From positions 216,729,212 to 216,793,211 of the forward strand of contig CM056997.1 of assembly GCA_029891345.1 (NCBI GenBank): 64,000 bases of DNA, read 5' to 3'. The position numbers and the translations under genes are program-made. Each line of letters opens with the position of its first letter. Positions within the stretch are counted from its first letter, which is position 1. Positions 34,191 through 46,702 of this stretch are shown here, one piece after another. Under the pieces are notes generated by a model, which saw only the letters and a program-made list of their open reading frames with translations, ran no database searches and was not told the DNA's origin. This DNA is from Dryococelus australis (lineage: Eukaryota; Arthropoda; Insecta; Phasmatodea; Phasmatidae).

Positions 34191-35829
34191 TAGATTATTA
34201 TGATTACGACTGCGTACGCCTGTTGTACGTTTTGTTAGACGTTTACCTGCCATCTACGAAGATTTCCTACGATATAACACCCCTGTGATCGGTGAATTGA
34301 AAGGGTCTTCTGTCTTTTCATTAAAATATCATCCTTGTATAGCGTGTGTGACAATTAAACATGGCATAGGCACAGGATAAGCACCACTGTCTAAACACTC
34401 AAATTCTGAGATTTTCACAGCGTGTATAAAGATTTAAAGAACTTAAATCCTTTTCAAGGGCAACAATAATTTTAGTCGTTCCAATACGAATTGTAAATAA
34501 GTATTCAGCCAACCATATAAATTAATTTTTCCCCAATTAGTTTACAAATTCTGTACTATGAAATTGTAGAGTTATTCTTAACAGTATTGCCGTCTCTCCG
34601 TTTTACGAATATTAATATAATTTTTGCATCTTTTTCTGAGCTTCGAGATTAATATTTTTGACGAGATACACATAATTTTGTAAAATAATGTTGCATCAAT
34701 TTCAAAGTTGTGGTAAGTATTATTCGTATCTCAGTTAGATATTCGAAACCCAACAATCAATTTCTGAACTTCTGTTGCTCAGTTAAATATGAATGTGGCT
34801 TCCCCCACGATCGAACGAAGGGGCGGTGACAAATAAAGTTTACTGCGGTTTCGCATATTTTATTGAAACATTGATGGTTTGCCATTTTTATTTTGAAAAT
34901 ATCCCCATTTCTAATATAACAGTTTGTGTTATGATTTCGATTTTCCATTTTTTTTTGACTAAATGGCAAAAATATTACAATTATTTTGTTTTATTTTTTG
35001 CACTCGATGTATGTACATTACACCTATATATATCCTTTCTTATTATTTACTGTTTAAGTCCAATGGACAGTTTTGCATCTTTAACTGAATTTTTTTTATT
35101 ACATAATATGATTTATGTTAGATTTATATATAACTGCCATTTTAAATAAATAAAACACACATTTCATTAAGTTACCTTCTTCAGATTTTTTTCGTTGTGT
35201 TATTAAATATTTCAAGTCATATTTGTAATTAAATATTCATCCGATTCTCAGGTAAAATTTTTTTAAGAGAAGCTTAAAACGCAATTTTGCAAAGCAAAAC
35301 GAAAATAAGAATAAAAATGCTATTTCACATTTTTACTCATAAAAATTTATTTAAATATTCGTATCTGGTATACAATTGCACTTTGTTCGCTCTTTAAGAG
35401 TTGTGTAATGAAGGAAAGGATAATTATTCCGCAGCTGAATGCTACATTCAATATCTGCGATAAAATAATATAATGTGCTCTGTTGCATACGCTGCAAAAA
35501 ATGTAATAAACAAAAAAGAGAATAATTAAAGAGAGGACGTATTTCGTGCTCTGAAATGTTTATGATAGAGATGTTTGTGGGAATTAAAACAATAATATAT
35601 TTTTAATCAGCAACGCTGACCTCATGTTCGTGAATCCGCTTGTTAATATAGCATGACAAATTTTAACGCTTTTCTAGGAATATAGGCGCAAATAATAACT
35701 TTAAGTGCAGGGCGGATAGACTACGGTTTTTTTTTCCGGAATATACAGATCACTTTTGAGCTAACTTTAAAATAATTTATTATCGTGTGTTTGTTTGATA
35801 TAATCGTACACACTCTCTCACACACACAC
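34191..35829. other. Gene-free AT-rich stretch
   Basis: A 118-codon T-rich frame at 34793-35149 encodes mostly aromatic and aliphatic residues and looks like a product of composition. Nothing else recognised. Confidence 0.4.
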
Positions 35830-35894
35830 AAATATATATTACACAACTGTACGTGCGAGGCAGTTAGTTTCTACGCAGGCAGGGCAGCTTACCG
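35830..35894. repeat. Single copy of the 46-bp satellite unit plus flank
   Basis: ACGTGCGAGGCAGTTAGTTT followed by CTACGCAGGCAGGGCAGCTTACCG matches the right end of the array at 37445-37497, about 1.6 kb away. Confidence 0.82.
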
Positions 35895-36824
35895 CGCGTG
35901 TGATTATATGTATATAACACATCTGGAAACATACAATACAGAATGTCAGGTAATTAGCGGATACAGACTACACCACACGAATATCCATATGGTTAAAACC
36001 AAGTAGAAAATATTCTTCGTCAAAAATGCGCAAGGGCATTAATTCACGAGAAAACCAATATTATAGTAAATAAAATGACTAATCCACGTTGAGGACATTG
36101 TACGTCATCAGCATAAAAAACATCGAAACGTCATAACAGGTGTTCTAAGCTGAGCCAGCTTCGAATGTCCTTTTTCGCATGTTGGATGCATGCAGCATGC
36201 GTGGTGCTTGGCCGACGGATGCACCCATGGCAAATTTCACTGCATGTGTACTCCATGGCCTTCTTGGCACTTTTGAGTTCGGCTCTTTCTCTTGCCGTAT
36301 GTCTTACGACGACACATTCATTGAAGCATCGCCACATCACCTCACCCTTATCTAATTTGAATATCACGTGTTTAGTAGAATGAGTTTTTGGAATTTTCAT
36401 GGCGTTTTTCTCGTAAACGAAGATTCTAATGTATTTTTACGTAAGACTACTTCCTACTTACTTTTAAACATAGATTTGTGTGGTGGAGTCCATATCCGCG
36501 AATTACCTGGCATACTGTATACTCCATTTTGAGCAATAAATATGTCCAAATTGTCATTTGCCCCCAATCACTCTTCTATAAGACCTCACGTGACAGGCCG
36601 CGTTCGCAATGGTGCTTTGCATTTGATACTCAGGCCCTTTAATTTACCTCTTCTGCAGTTGCACACAAATAGCAGACAATTATGCTTAATACGCATCAGT
36701 CCTGGTAAGTTCTGCATTATATAGATATGCCACTTAGGCGAATATAAGAAATCTAAAGAATTTAACTTGTGGATTCGTCTTGGCATATTATTGAGGGGAG
36801 GGAGCTAAATACATTGGTTTCTAC
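35895..36824. other. Spacer between the single unit and the 46-bp array
   Basis: Overlapping opposite frames at 36131-36400 show no domain. Nothing else recognised. Confidence 0.4.
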
Positions 36825-37497
36825 GGCAAATATATCACACTGCTGGACGTGCGAGGCAGTTAGTTTCTATGGCAAATATATCACACGGCTGGACGTGCGA
36901 GGCACTTAGTTTCTATGGCAAATATATCACACGGCTGGACGTGCGAGGCAGTTAGTTTCTATGGCAAATATATCACACGGCTGGACGTGCGAGGCAGTTA
37001 GTTTCTACGGCAAATATATCACACGGCTGGACGTGCGAGGCAGTTAGTTTCTACGGCAAATATATAACACGGCTGGACGTGCGAGGCAGTTAGTTTCTTC
37101 GGCAAATATATCACACGGCTGGACGTGCGAGGCAGTAAGTTTCTACGGCAAATATATCACACGGCTGGACGTGCGAGGCAGTTAGTTTCTATGGCAAATA
37201 TATCACACGGCTGGACGTGCGAAGCAGTTAGTTTCTACGGCAAATATATCACACGGCTGGACGTGCGAGGCAGTTAGTTTCTACGGCAAATATATAACAC
37301 GGCTGGACGTGCGAGGCAGTTAGTTTCTACGGCAAATATATCACACGGCTGGACGTGCGAAGCAGTTAGTTTCTACGGCAAATATATCACACGGCTGGAC
37401 GTGCGAGGTAGTTAGTTTCTTCGGCAAATATATCACACGGCTGGACGTGCGAGGCAGTTAGTTTCTACGCACGCAGGCAGGACAGGACAGCTTACCG
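36825..37497. repeat. 46-bp minisatellite, 14 units
   Basis: Units start GGCAAATATATCACACGGCT every 46 bp from 36825 to 37423 and end GGCAGTTAGTTTCTAC. Variation is limited to a few positions (C/T/A before GG, CACAC or AACAC). The last unit runs into ACGCACGCAGGCAGGACAGG and CAGCTTACCG, the flank also found at 35894. Confidence 0.95.
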
Positions 37498-39960
37498 TCG
37501 CCCTAAAGAACGCGGCATTTTACGGAATTTTAAAACATCACACGCAAATGAATTTAAATATACTTATAATGCGAATTTCATTATTGTATAAAACTAATTT
37601 AGATACACCAGTCATTTGAACAATTATTTTTATTGTTTCTTTTTAATTGAACCTATGTTTTAATTTTAATGTGCAAAAGTAAGATTTTATTCTTTTCATA
37701 CACCAAGAATACATGTTGTCAGTAAGTTATGCTAATGCCAAGTTTATACAAAAAATTGGACTTTTTTTAGCATTGCTGTTTCTGATACACCAAACTAGGC
37801 TCTCCAATTGTTGTACTCATGCATTTTAAAACTATCCATACAGAGATGTAAGAGGCAGTGTAATCTTTAACACGCAAATTTAGCCTAAAATTTTGGTAGT
37901 ATTTTTCATTACAGGTTATTTGTTCCCGCTAATGATGATTTTACTATATCCCAGTCGATATATCAGAGGGACCGAACTTTCACTTGACAAAAATTTGTGG
38001 CGAATGACAGGAGTTGAAAAGGGGAAAAAAGGGTGGGGGGGGGGGGGCAAAATAACTGGACCTCTTAAAGTCGGAAGACCACATAGTTATGATGTTACTG
38101 AGCTACTAATTGTCAAACAAAGAAGTTTTATAAGGTAGAGGAGTTTTATAAGGTAAGTGTAGAGGGACGGGACGGCAAAGTGATCGATAGGCCTCGCAGT
38201 AATTGTCATTGTTACCAAGTAGTTACAGGATTGTTATACTGCAATTTCGCTAACAGTTAAAAGCAGCAACAGAAAGGGGATTTAAACCGAGATACATGAT
38301 TTTATAACTCAGATGCAACTGTACTCTGAAGAATATTAGTGATGCTATTTTTCTCTCCGATAGGCCTTTCAGAATCTTACCAACGCGCTGGGAGAACCAC
38401 GCTCATCGACGTAAGTGGGTCATTTGCTCATGAACATTGGCCATCAAAATGCGGTATTCAGTGAAGAAATTAGGATTGCTCTGAGACCTGACAACAGTCA
38501 AATGAGAGTATGGAGCTACCAACAAACACGCTCATGTTCAGCAAGCTCATAATTTGTAGGAGAAGTGCCATGTTCTGGGCTAGATTATTTGTCGGATGGC
38601 GAAATCCACTCCTTATCGTTGTAACGCCTGCCATTTTGGAGCTATTATTATGTATGCCCATATTATTTATTAATATGTAGAGTACAACAACAGTTATCAA
38701 GCTAATGAGCTGCGTAATTGTTTTGTAATTTATGTATTTCAGTAACATAATTTATTTCTTTCAAGTGTTTTTTGTGCATAGTAATTTCCATTTGTTTATG
38801 TATTTTAAGTGTTTCAGAGTGTGTGATACTTGTTGATATGAGTTACGTAAGTCAGGTTAAGTTAGTTATTTCGTTGCCTTGACAACGCAGTGGCGTGATC
38901 GTCGTAACTGAGATTGCCATGCCATGATTGGCCGACGCCGTGTACGTCTTAAGCGTTGTTGGAGCGATCTCCATATTGTATGGGTTTTAAGGTTAGTAGG
39001 GCTGCGGCTAGTCGTCGCACACCTGATAGGAGTTTTATTATATTAAGGATTTATGTCGAGCCTCGTATTTTAAGAACCAGGCAACCAAGAATAGAATACG
39101 GTATCTCGTGTTTTCTATAGTAAATTCGTCTGCTCGCGCTACCTACGCGATTATTTAGTAAGATCGCCACCCTCGATTGACACGTGGTTCAATTTACGTA
39201 GACTTTAATTTTACGTGTAGCGAGGCTCGCTGGCCTGAAACGAGGGAGGACTACGGACTCGATCCCAGGACCCTACATGCTGCAGACGACGAGGATCAGC
39301 TGCTACGCTACATTTAGTAGTGAGTTAGACAATTTTGAGTCTACATTTTAAATAATTCGCATTATGGATGAAAGTTCTTCTTCATGCTGAAAGTGAGGCC
39401 AACCAGTCCGCCATGTTTAAAAGTCAACATTTTAATGACATCATTACACTCACAATTCCCGAACTATCTCTTGCTCCCAAATTTAGGTGTCAGGTTTTTC
39501 TATCAAGAATTGAAATATTTATTTTGAATACCTTTCTAGAAGGAACGTTAAGAATGTTGTACGTGTAATATTGGTCTGGGTAATGTCAGTTGCGGTCACG
39601 TATTTTTCACAAGTTCAGCTCTAGATTGATAACGTAACTAATAGACAAACTTGAACGATCTGTTTTGCATAATGCTTTAACTATCCCTTTTCAAAGAAAG
39701 GTTTAAATTTTCGTCAAGTTTCTGAGTGTGTATGAGTCATCTAATTTTTCCCATTTTATTCAAATGTGGCTAGTATTTCCACGTAATAGAAATAAATTCA
39801 TAATGAATTATATTTAAAAGTATTATCCTTTCTCATGACAAAACATTTTAAAGTAAGCCTTTATTATTTAGTGAAGATGAACGGGAATTTATGTATCATA
39901 AATTATTTACCTATGGTAATCCCTCCTATGGTATTCAAATTAAAGGAGAGCAACTCTGTA
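37498..39960. other. Gene-free stretch
   Basis: A poly-G run occurs at about 38034-38047. No protein motif was recognised in frames 37893-38138, 38470-38748 or 39368-39568. Confidence 0.4.
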
Positions 39961-40150
39961 AATACAGCTCTATACGTTCAGTTCCTGTTACCTGTTACCT
40001 TTGTCAAGGACGTGTATGTTTTCCGCAATTCTCATTCATTTAGGTGCAAATACCGACACATGGGAAAACTTTTCCCACCTACGTTATTATATACATTTTA
40101 CACCTCACATCAATCAATTAAATAATTTTGCAGGATACACACCTTTTTAC
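39961..40150 (+). repeat. Candidate 5' LTR end
   Basis: It shares TACCTGTTACCTTTGTC-like, CATTCATTTAGGTGCAAATA-like and AATTAAATAATT words with 42541-42721. It ends TTTTTACA four to five bases before the primer-binding site. Confidence 0.55.
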
Positions 40151-40155
40151 AGAAT

Positions 40156-40173
40156 TGGCACCCAACGTGTCAC
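40156..40173 (+). promoter_or_regulatory. Primer-binding site, tRNA-Lys type
   Basis: TGGCACCCAACGTGTCAC matches 14 of 18 positions of TGGCGCCCAACGTGGGGC, the complement of the tRNA-Lys(CTT) 3' end. This is where reverse transcription of such elements is primed. Confidence 0.6.
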
Positions 40174-40379
40174 AAAAATTGGCTACCCAAAGTATAGGCA
40201 GACAACATAAGCAGTTGGCTAACATAAAGCAGCTAGCTAGCATAGGTATTTGCAGACCTAGTATTGTAAATGAATAGGCAGACCAAAACGCCATACAACT
40301 TGCACAATGTCAGCATAGCTTCATGGGAATTAGAACGCCATCCTTAACACACAATTAAAAAGTTTATCATTCTATCAAA

Positions 40380-41323
40380 ATGAAGTACTATCATCTCACT
40401 ACCTTTAACTCAGTACGAGCTGAGCTTGACCGAACACAGTTCCTAGAATCTGTAAAACTAATAACTGGAGACCGTAGTAAACTCAGAAGACAGCACGAGG
40501 ATAACTAAATCCTACAGAGAGATAATAAAGAGGTGGAATTGTCTGGTAAACAAATGGCAATGCAAACGACAATCTCTACACCTGAACACGTATTACAAGC
40601 CAATAAAGAAATACAATTCCTCTCAAAACAATTGGCAGAAGAGAGGAGAGTTGCAGCAGACAAAGAAAAAGAAAATCTTGAGACTAAATTTGTTACTGTT
40701 CCGCTTCCGAAATTGTAATCGCCAACGAGGAATATCCCATCGCTACACCGCAAGAGTCAAGTCCAGTTTTAGAAAATGCTTATATTTCTCCATTGAAAAA
40801 TAACTCACACGAACAAGCCCATATTCCAACGGCAGAAACAGGACCTGAGAATGTAGTAATCACTATCAAAGATGATGATGGTGACATTTCGACACCTCAA
40901 ATGTCTGACATAGTTTTAAAGGCAGATATTACATCTGCATGTACATACACCGACAGTGAAACTCCATTACATGTGAACAATAATGCAGACACTACTGTCG
41001 TGCATACAAGTTCAGATAAAACCACACAAAACATGAGCATTGCATTCCAACATATGCCACTGTTGATGCTAGTGTTTATGAAATAGATGAGCGAAATGGT
41101 TAGTAAATTTTGCAAGGGAATGAAGGAAATAATGAAGAAACTATTATAAGAACTGCCACTGGCAGCTCAGACAACAGACTCACAGGAAAGGGAACCAATT
41201 GTAAAATTGGATGAAGTTAATAAGGAATGGAACACTGAACCAGAACAAGAAAATTTTCAGGAAACAAACGAACAGTCTAAAAGCCAAACGCAAATTTTTG
41301 CTGATACAACTGGAAGTACATAA
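40380..41323 (+). pseudogene. Broken coding remnant with coiled coil, gag-like position
   Basis: A frame from ATG 40380 continues past one in-frame stop (40506) to 40718. It includes a heptad-like Glu/Lys-rich segment (IQFLSKQLAEERRVAADKEK). Acidic, polar sequence follows in other frames (40793-41086, then to 41323). No zinc knuckle, protease or polymerase motif was found. Its place shortly after a primer-binding site suggests a gag-type gene, but I do not recognise the family. Confidence 0.4.
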
Positions 41324-42540
41324 ATAGTTTTGTAAATGACACTAATTCTAAACAGAGCTGCCAAACCAAATGACGTATTTACCACCACTAACACCTAACC
41401 TAACACGTGTAGCTCGTGTGAGTACAGTGCAACACAACTATTCGAGCTATTAAAATCACTGGAAAAGCAGGTTGGCTAGCGAACCGATTGATCACAATCA
41501 AATATCATAAACAAACAGAAATGCAGAGGTACAGGTTATGCAAGAACGAAACACCCCCCCTTTTTTGTACGAAGAAAATAAAAACGAATAATTTCTTCCA
41601 CTGCCTAGACGTGACGAATGTTTACGAGTCAACGCATACCAGTTGCAATACATTCAGTTCTAAGGAACCGAAGGAAAGGTTGCCGTAGTGATGGCCAATG
41701 CGCATACCGAGTCACCTCAAATATGTTTATAACAATATGTAAGGCAAGAGAAACTATAGTGACGTTAAAGAGTCCAACAGCGCCGAAGAAGTTTACCGAC
41801 TCGAAGGCGAGAGAAGCGATAGAAAACGAAGACATCTAATGATTTAATCGTCACCACAGCATGTCTCTAACGAAAGGAACCAACGATGAACCGACGCGAA
41901 AAATCATAATGATTTCTAAACTGCCTATACTACCTATGAACGCAATGTAGTGTAAGGATATACCAGTAATATTGTTGAGTGAAGTGCTATAAATGAACGT
42001 GTGTATGTGAAGTGTGTATTTTACCTGAAAGACGTCACCAATAAGCCAATATGTGCAATGGCTCGTACGAACTGGAAACGAGCTCTTGAAGACGTGTAAA
42101 CACACGCACACACGCTAAAACCTCACATCCAAATCACACAAACACTATTTCGAACACTGTAAATAGTCAGTTGACACAATCATTGTAAAGACAATTCACA
42201 ATAATAAACGTTACACTCTGCACACATAATGGCGACGCTGGAAAACCACCTAGTTTCTACAGTCAAACGCCAGCTATTTGCAACTAAACACTTATTACAG
42301 GCAATGCTAGTGTGGAAATGCTGTATCCTGGATAGCATTAACTCTGTTTGTCATACGTAGTAATCCAAGGCTAGCCATTTCTTGCAGAATGACTTTGTTT
42401 TGAGCTAGCATTTTAATCGCCTGATTACTAAACCCGACCGGCCAAAGAAATCACCGAGTTCTGGACACCGCACACCGAAACGAGGAACGTCGAGGGATTT
42501 TCGAACATCGTTGATTTTCGTCGTCTTCGAGGACGCTGGA
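41324..42540. other. Noncoding interior of the degraded LTR element
   Basis: It has a C-run/T-run at about 41552-41566 and no recognisable pol genes. Confidence 0.35.
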
Positions 42541-42721
42541 AATACAACCTTATACGCTAACTTCCTGTTCCCTGTTACCTGTGTCGAGGAAGTGTACATT
42601 TTTCGCCATTCTAATTCATTCAGGTGCAAATACCTACACATAGGCGAACTTTTCACACCTACAATATTATCTGCATTTTACAACTCACTCAAATAAATTA
42701 AATAATTGTGACAGTCTATAC
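42541..42721 (+). repeat. Second copy of the LTR-like repeat
   Basis: Direct copy of 39961-40140, diverged by perhaps one base in five by eye. It is followed within a few bases by a 122-bp tandem array whose first bases resemble a damaged primer-binding site. Confidence 0.55.
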
Positions 42722-42723
42722 AC

Positions 42724-43211
42724 ATTATAGAGATTGGTCGCTCATACGTGTGGCACACTTGGTACACTGTGGTACTACCATAGACAGCAGCCGGGTGCGC
42801 TACACCTTGCATGGTGTTCACAGTCACTTCCTATAAGGTGAAGACATTATAGAGATTGGTCGCTCATACGTGTGGCACACTTGGTACACTGTGGTACTAC
42901 CATAGACAGCAGCCGGGTGCGCTACACCTTGCATGGTGTTCACAGTCACTTCCGATAAGGTGAAGACATTATAGAGATTGGTCGCTCATACGTGTGGCAC
43001 ACTTGGTACACCGTGGTACTACCATAGACAGCAGCCGGGTGCGCTACACCTTGCATGGTGTTCACAGTCACTTCCGATAAGGTGAAGACATTATAGAGAT
43101 TGGTCGCTCATACGTGTGGCACACTTGGTACACCGTGGTACTACCATAGACAGCAGCCGGGTGCGCTACACCTTGCATGGTGTTCACAGTCACTTCCGAT
43201 AAGGTGAAGAC
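42724..43211. repeat. 122-bp tandem repeat, 4 units
   Basis: Copies start ATTATAGAGATTGGTCGCTC at 42724, 42846, 42968 and 43090, exactly 122 bp apart, with only isolated substitutions. The near identity points to recent amplification. Confidence 0.95.
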
Positions 43212-43624
43212 ATTCTGGAAGGACATTGCCTTGGCAGCCACTTTCTTCTATAGTCCGTCTCACGGTTCAATTGCAGTAAAGGGATTATGGCGCTCACTGT
43301 TGCCAGATTGCTTCAGCTTTGTGACGTAACAGGCAAGCTGAGCAACAAATGGGCGGTGAAGGAAACGGCCTGATTAAAATAATTCGTATCTGTTTACTTC
43401 CCTGCCAACTCGTAAATGAATTCAATCCTGCGACTCAAAGCTAAGCGGCTCCTTTGAAACTGAAGCCCGCGAGAAACCCTATAATTGTGATTGCATGGCT
43501 CGCGCGCAACGAAAATGGCATTTTTTTTTTGGCTGGATAATGATACCACATCAGGCAACATTGCATGCAGGAACAAGGAGAGAGAGTTAACGACAGAAAC
43601 CATGTATTGGAAAGAGTGAGTGAA
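43212..43624. other. Unassigned DNA
   Basis: No domain found in the overlapping minus-strand frames 43394-43641. Confidence 0.4.
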
Positions 43625-43727
43625 TGTCCATTACTCCGCACACTGCAATCTAAGACTGAGATGCTCTATATCTGATGTCCATTACTCCGCACACTACACT
43701 CTAAGAGTGAAGACGCTCTATATCTGA
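43625..43727. repeat. 51/52-bp tandem duplication
   Basis: Two copies begin TGTCCATTACTCCGCACACT at 43625 and 43676 and end GCTCTATATCTGA. Confidence 0.9.
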
Positions 43728-44250
43728 TGACAATGTTTTGAAAACAGTGTCCCAGTGTCTTCATTTGGAAATCAGCGGAATGGACCCGCCTGCTTAATCC
43801 TCAGATATGATTATGATCGAGCAATCAAGCGACATGCGGAAAGTGGCAATTCCACAGCGTCCAACAAGAGTACAGGGCTGTGCCGTAGAAAAGTTTCCCA
43901 CATAGCAACTTGACGGTCTGATGGCAGTCATTTCTGTTGTGTGTAAGAACATTGTGCGCAGGGAGGAAATTCCCGAATACAAAAGCTTGATTATCTCCAC
44001 TATGAAAATATTTTCCCAGTCTTTATTTTTGTGTGTCATTATCAAGGGACTCGTAATTTTTCTTTTTGTTTTTGTGATATTATCCGCACTATTTTACAAA
44101 CATGAACAAGGAGAATGTGCAATGCATGCTGATGGTGTTTTTTAAAACGGTCTTATAAACAATTTTGTTTGTCAGTAGACAGTAATAAATTATTAAAACT
44201 AAACTATGCATTGTTTTGTCAGTAATTGTTATACTAACAATTCATATTAT
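43728..44250. other. Unassigned DNA
   Basis: Nothing recognised; short frames only. Confidence 0.4.
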
Positions 44251-44411
44251 ATTGCGATACAAATGGTTACTATATTGCGATACACATGGTTACTATATTG
44301 CGATACACATGGTTACTATATTGCGATACACATGGTTACTATATTGCGATACACATGGTTACTATATTGCGATACACATGGTTACTATATTGCGATACAC
44401 ATAGTTACTAT
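44251..44411. repeat. 23-bp minisatellite, 7 units
   Basis: Units start ATTGCGATACACATGG at 44251 and every 23 bp to 44389. Since 23 is not a multiple of 3 and the unit has no stop in any plus-strand frame, all three frames stay open and give spurious peptides. Confidence 0.95.
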
Positions 44412-46702
44412 ATTGCTCTGAAAAGAATATCAATGGCAGTACCGGTATAACGTAAATAAATATTTAAGCGTTTGTTGATAAGGCCCTTTTTAAGATGCGA
44501 AATGTTGAAAGGCCCAAAATAAATGGTTGACAAAGCCTTTTTTCGGGTTTCAGATTAGTCATTCAATTCAAGTAAATAAATGCGCAGTGTGTAAGTTATA
44601 ATTGTAAATAATTGTGCAAATTTTGACTAATAAGTGACTTATTATTTTAGCACAGTAATTACGATAACTTGGGAGTGTAAATAACGTATTTAAGTAATGA
44701 AATTCTAGTGTCAATGATCTATTCACACACTGCACTTCCTTCTTCATTAGTTTCATTTAATTTGTCTCTAATAGTTTATTTATTAGGCAGTCCAAGGTAT
44801 TCAATGTGGCATCTTTCTGGTATGACTGCCTTAACACCTCCTTTTCAAATACTTGTACTGTTCCATTGAAATGAGTATTCTGGCCAAATGAATTTTGTGT
44901 AGGAAAAGTTTCTCGGTAATGGAGTATTAGTATTCCTGTGGTCTTCATTCCTACAATTACTTCGTATTCCTTTGAATTAGGAAGCGATGAATATTAACCA
45001 CCATTGGTCCTTGCTTTGAGAAACATACACGTAAAATATAAATCACAATAATTTTGAGCCATCTTTGCATAGGGCTGCCCTTAACGCTATCTCATCCAAA
45101 CATATTTTTAAAGGTTTTAACCTCACTTTGTATGGCATTGGTGAGACTCTAGAATAATCTATTCACGTTGGCCATTCTGATGGCGACCACAATATCTTAT
45201 TTCTTAAATGCTTTTCAATATTGGAATGAACTTAGTCCACAGGCATGTTCGAATAGTCTGATAACATGAATGTTACTTTAATAGATTCCAGATGCACAGA
45301 ATGCCTTTTAAAATGCATAACCAGCAATTTTTATTATATCCAGGGCTGTTATTACAGTATAAGGCAATGGATGTTATCTCTCTCCTAGCATCAATTTACG
45401 TGCTATGCTATTATATAACAAATCATTCGCAAACCAATATTTACTCCACGAATTGTTTCTCAGTTCATTTATAAACAAACTGACGATCACATATGTAGAC
45501 CATAAGGGAAGGAATTGTATAGGAGAGTGCATGTTGCGATTTCGTTCGAGCAACTTTTATTGACCATCGCCTTGTTGATACACACTTATATGCTTCTCCT
45601 ACTTCTACATAAAATGCATGTATATCGCAGTGGTTCTACGTACGGGACAAGTACCACAGTCTTACAATATGTAACCGTTACTTGAAGAATGTATGGTCGT
45701 ACTATCAGTACGATCAAATGGACTTTAAGAACCTTAAGCCTTATGTTAAAATTTGATATGGCCGTTTATACAGTTCACTGATTTCCTTACGATAGCATTA
45801 CCAATAGTTTGCCTGTAATTCAACTTATATTATTGAGAAATGAAACGTGATAAATTAATAAGAAGGCAGAAGAGGAAAAAATTACTTAAAAATATATTCA
45901 AGAATAAAACGTAGGTTGCACCTTCGAGGCATATTGACTCGAGTCCACATACCTTACATTGTTATCAATACATCTGTAACCATACGACCATTTTGACTTA
46001 CGAGCGTAGAAAGTTATTTTAATTTTGAATGAAGTACGATTCCCACTATGTGAGAGGAACACAATTTCACGTGTTGGGAAGAACTGAGGTTAAATAATTA
46101 GAGAATTGCTGTTGTTGTGTGCGCCTAGTCAGCCCTAACACTTATCACTGCTTTCGAAGTATAGTTGGGTAAACTGAACTCTAAGGCTGTCGACTGCGCC
46201 GAGCTTGGCTGAACTCTAGAGAACGACATTTATTAACTCTCACTTCTGCTTAGTTCCAAATATCACTGGATTTAATTACGTGTGTCCTACTAGTAATATA
46301 ATTATGAACACGACGAATTCTAAACAGCAATGTATTAATTACTATTGCTTTTCACAACAGAATGAATATATAAAGAATAATTAAATACTGATACTTCGTT
46401 GTCCTGCAATGTTTAAATTAAACTTTAATTATATTATTTGTCCAACCGCGTAGTTTCCCTATCGAATCGCACTTGTACCCTACTGAATGTACAACTACCA
46501 CTGACTCAGTTCGGAATCGACCGAAGCTCCTCCGGGTCCTACTGATGTCGAGCAGTGGAGATGTGATGCTGCGAGTACGTCTCCTGACGTGGAAAGACTG
46601 CGGCCTGGACCAGCGCCGCCTCGCGTCTGTGACACCTCTCAATGGGTCTTCGTGATCGGCTTCACACACGCCGACAAATGCAATGCCCTAAGCGTCTGAG
46701 AG
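44412..46702. other. Gene-free AT-rich stretch
   Basis: No conserved motif recognised. 46417-46680 becomes GC-richer before the satellite; its frames have no domain. Confidence 0.4.

Larger units (their letters stand above)
39961..42721 (+). mobile_element. Degraded LTR-type element with tRNA-Lys-like primer-binding site
   Basis: A repeat of about 180 bp at 39961-40140 recurs in direct orientation at 42541-42721. Just after the left copy lies a recognisable primer-binding site (40156-40173). The interior holds only a broken coiled-coil-type coding region. Upstream parts of the two repeats do not match, so LTR lengths are unknown or one copy is recombined. Confidence 0.5.

Noticed and set aside
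34793..35149. 118-codon hydrophobic ORF, possible membrane protein
   Set aside because: Composition follows the T-rich DNA; no regular helix pattern or family resemblance.
36825..37497. CRISPR-like regular array (also 42724-43211 and 46703-48271)
   Set aside because: Units repeat without unique spacers; these are eukaryotic tandem repeats.
37893..38138. Possible transposase-like ORF (81 codons)
   Set aside because: I compared it by eye with piggyBac-type motifs and found no convincing match; it also spans a poly-G run.
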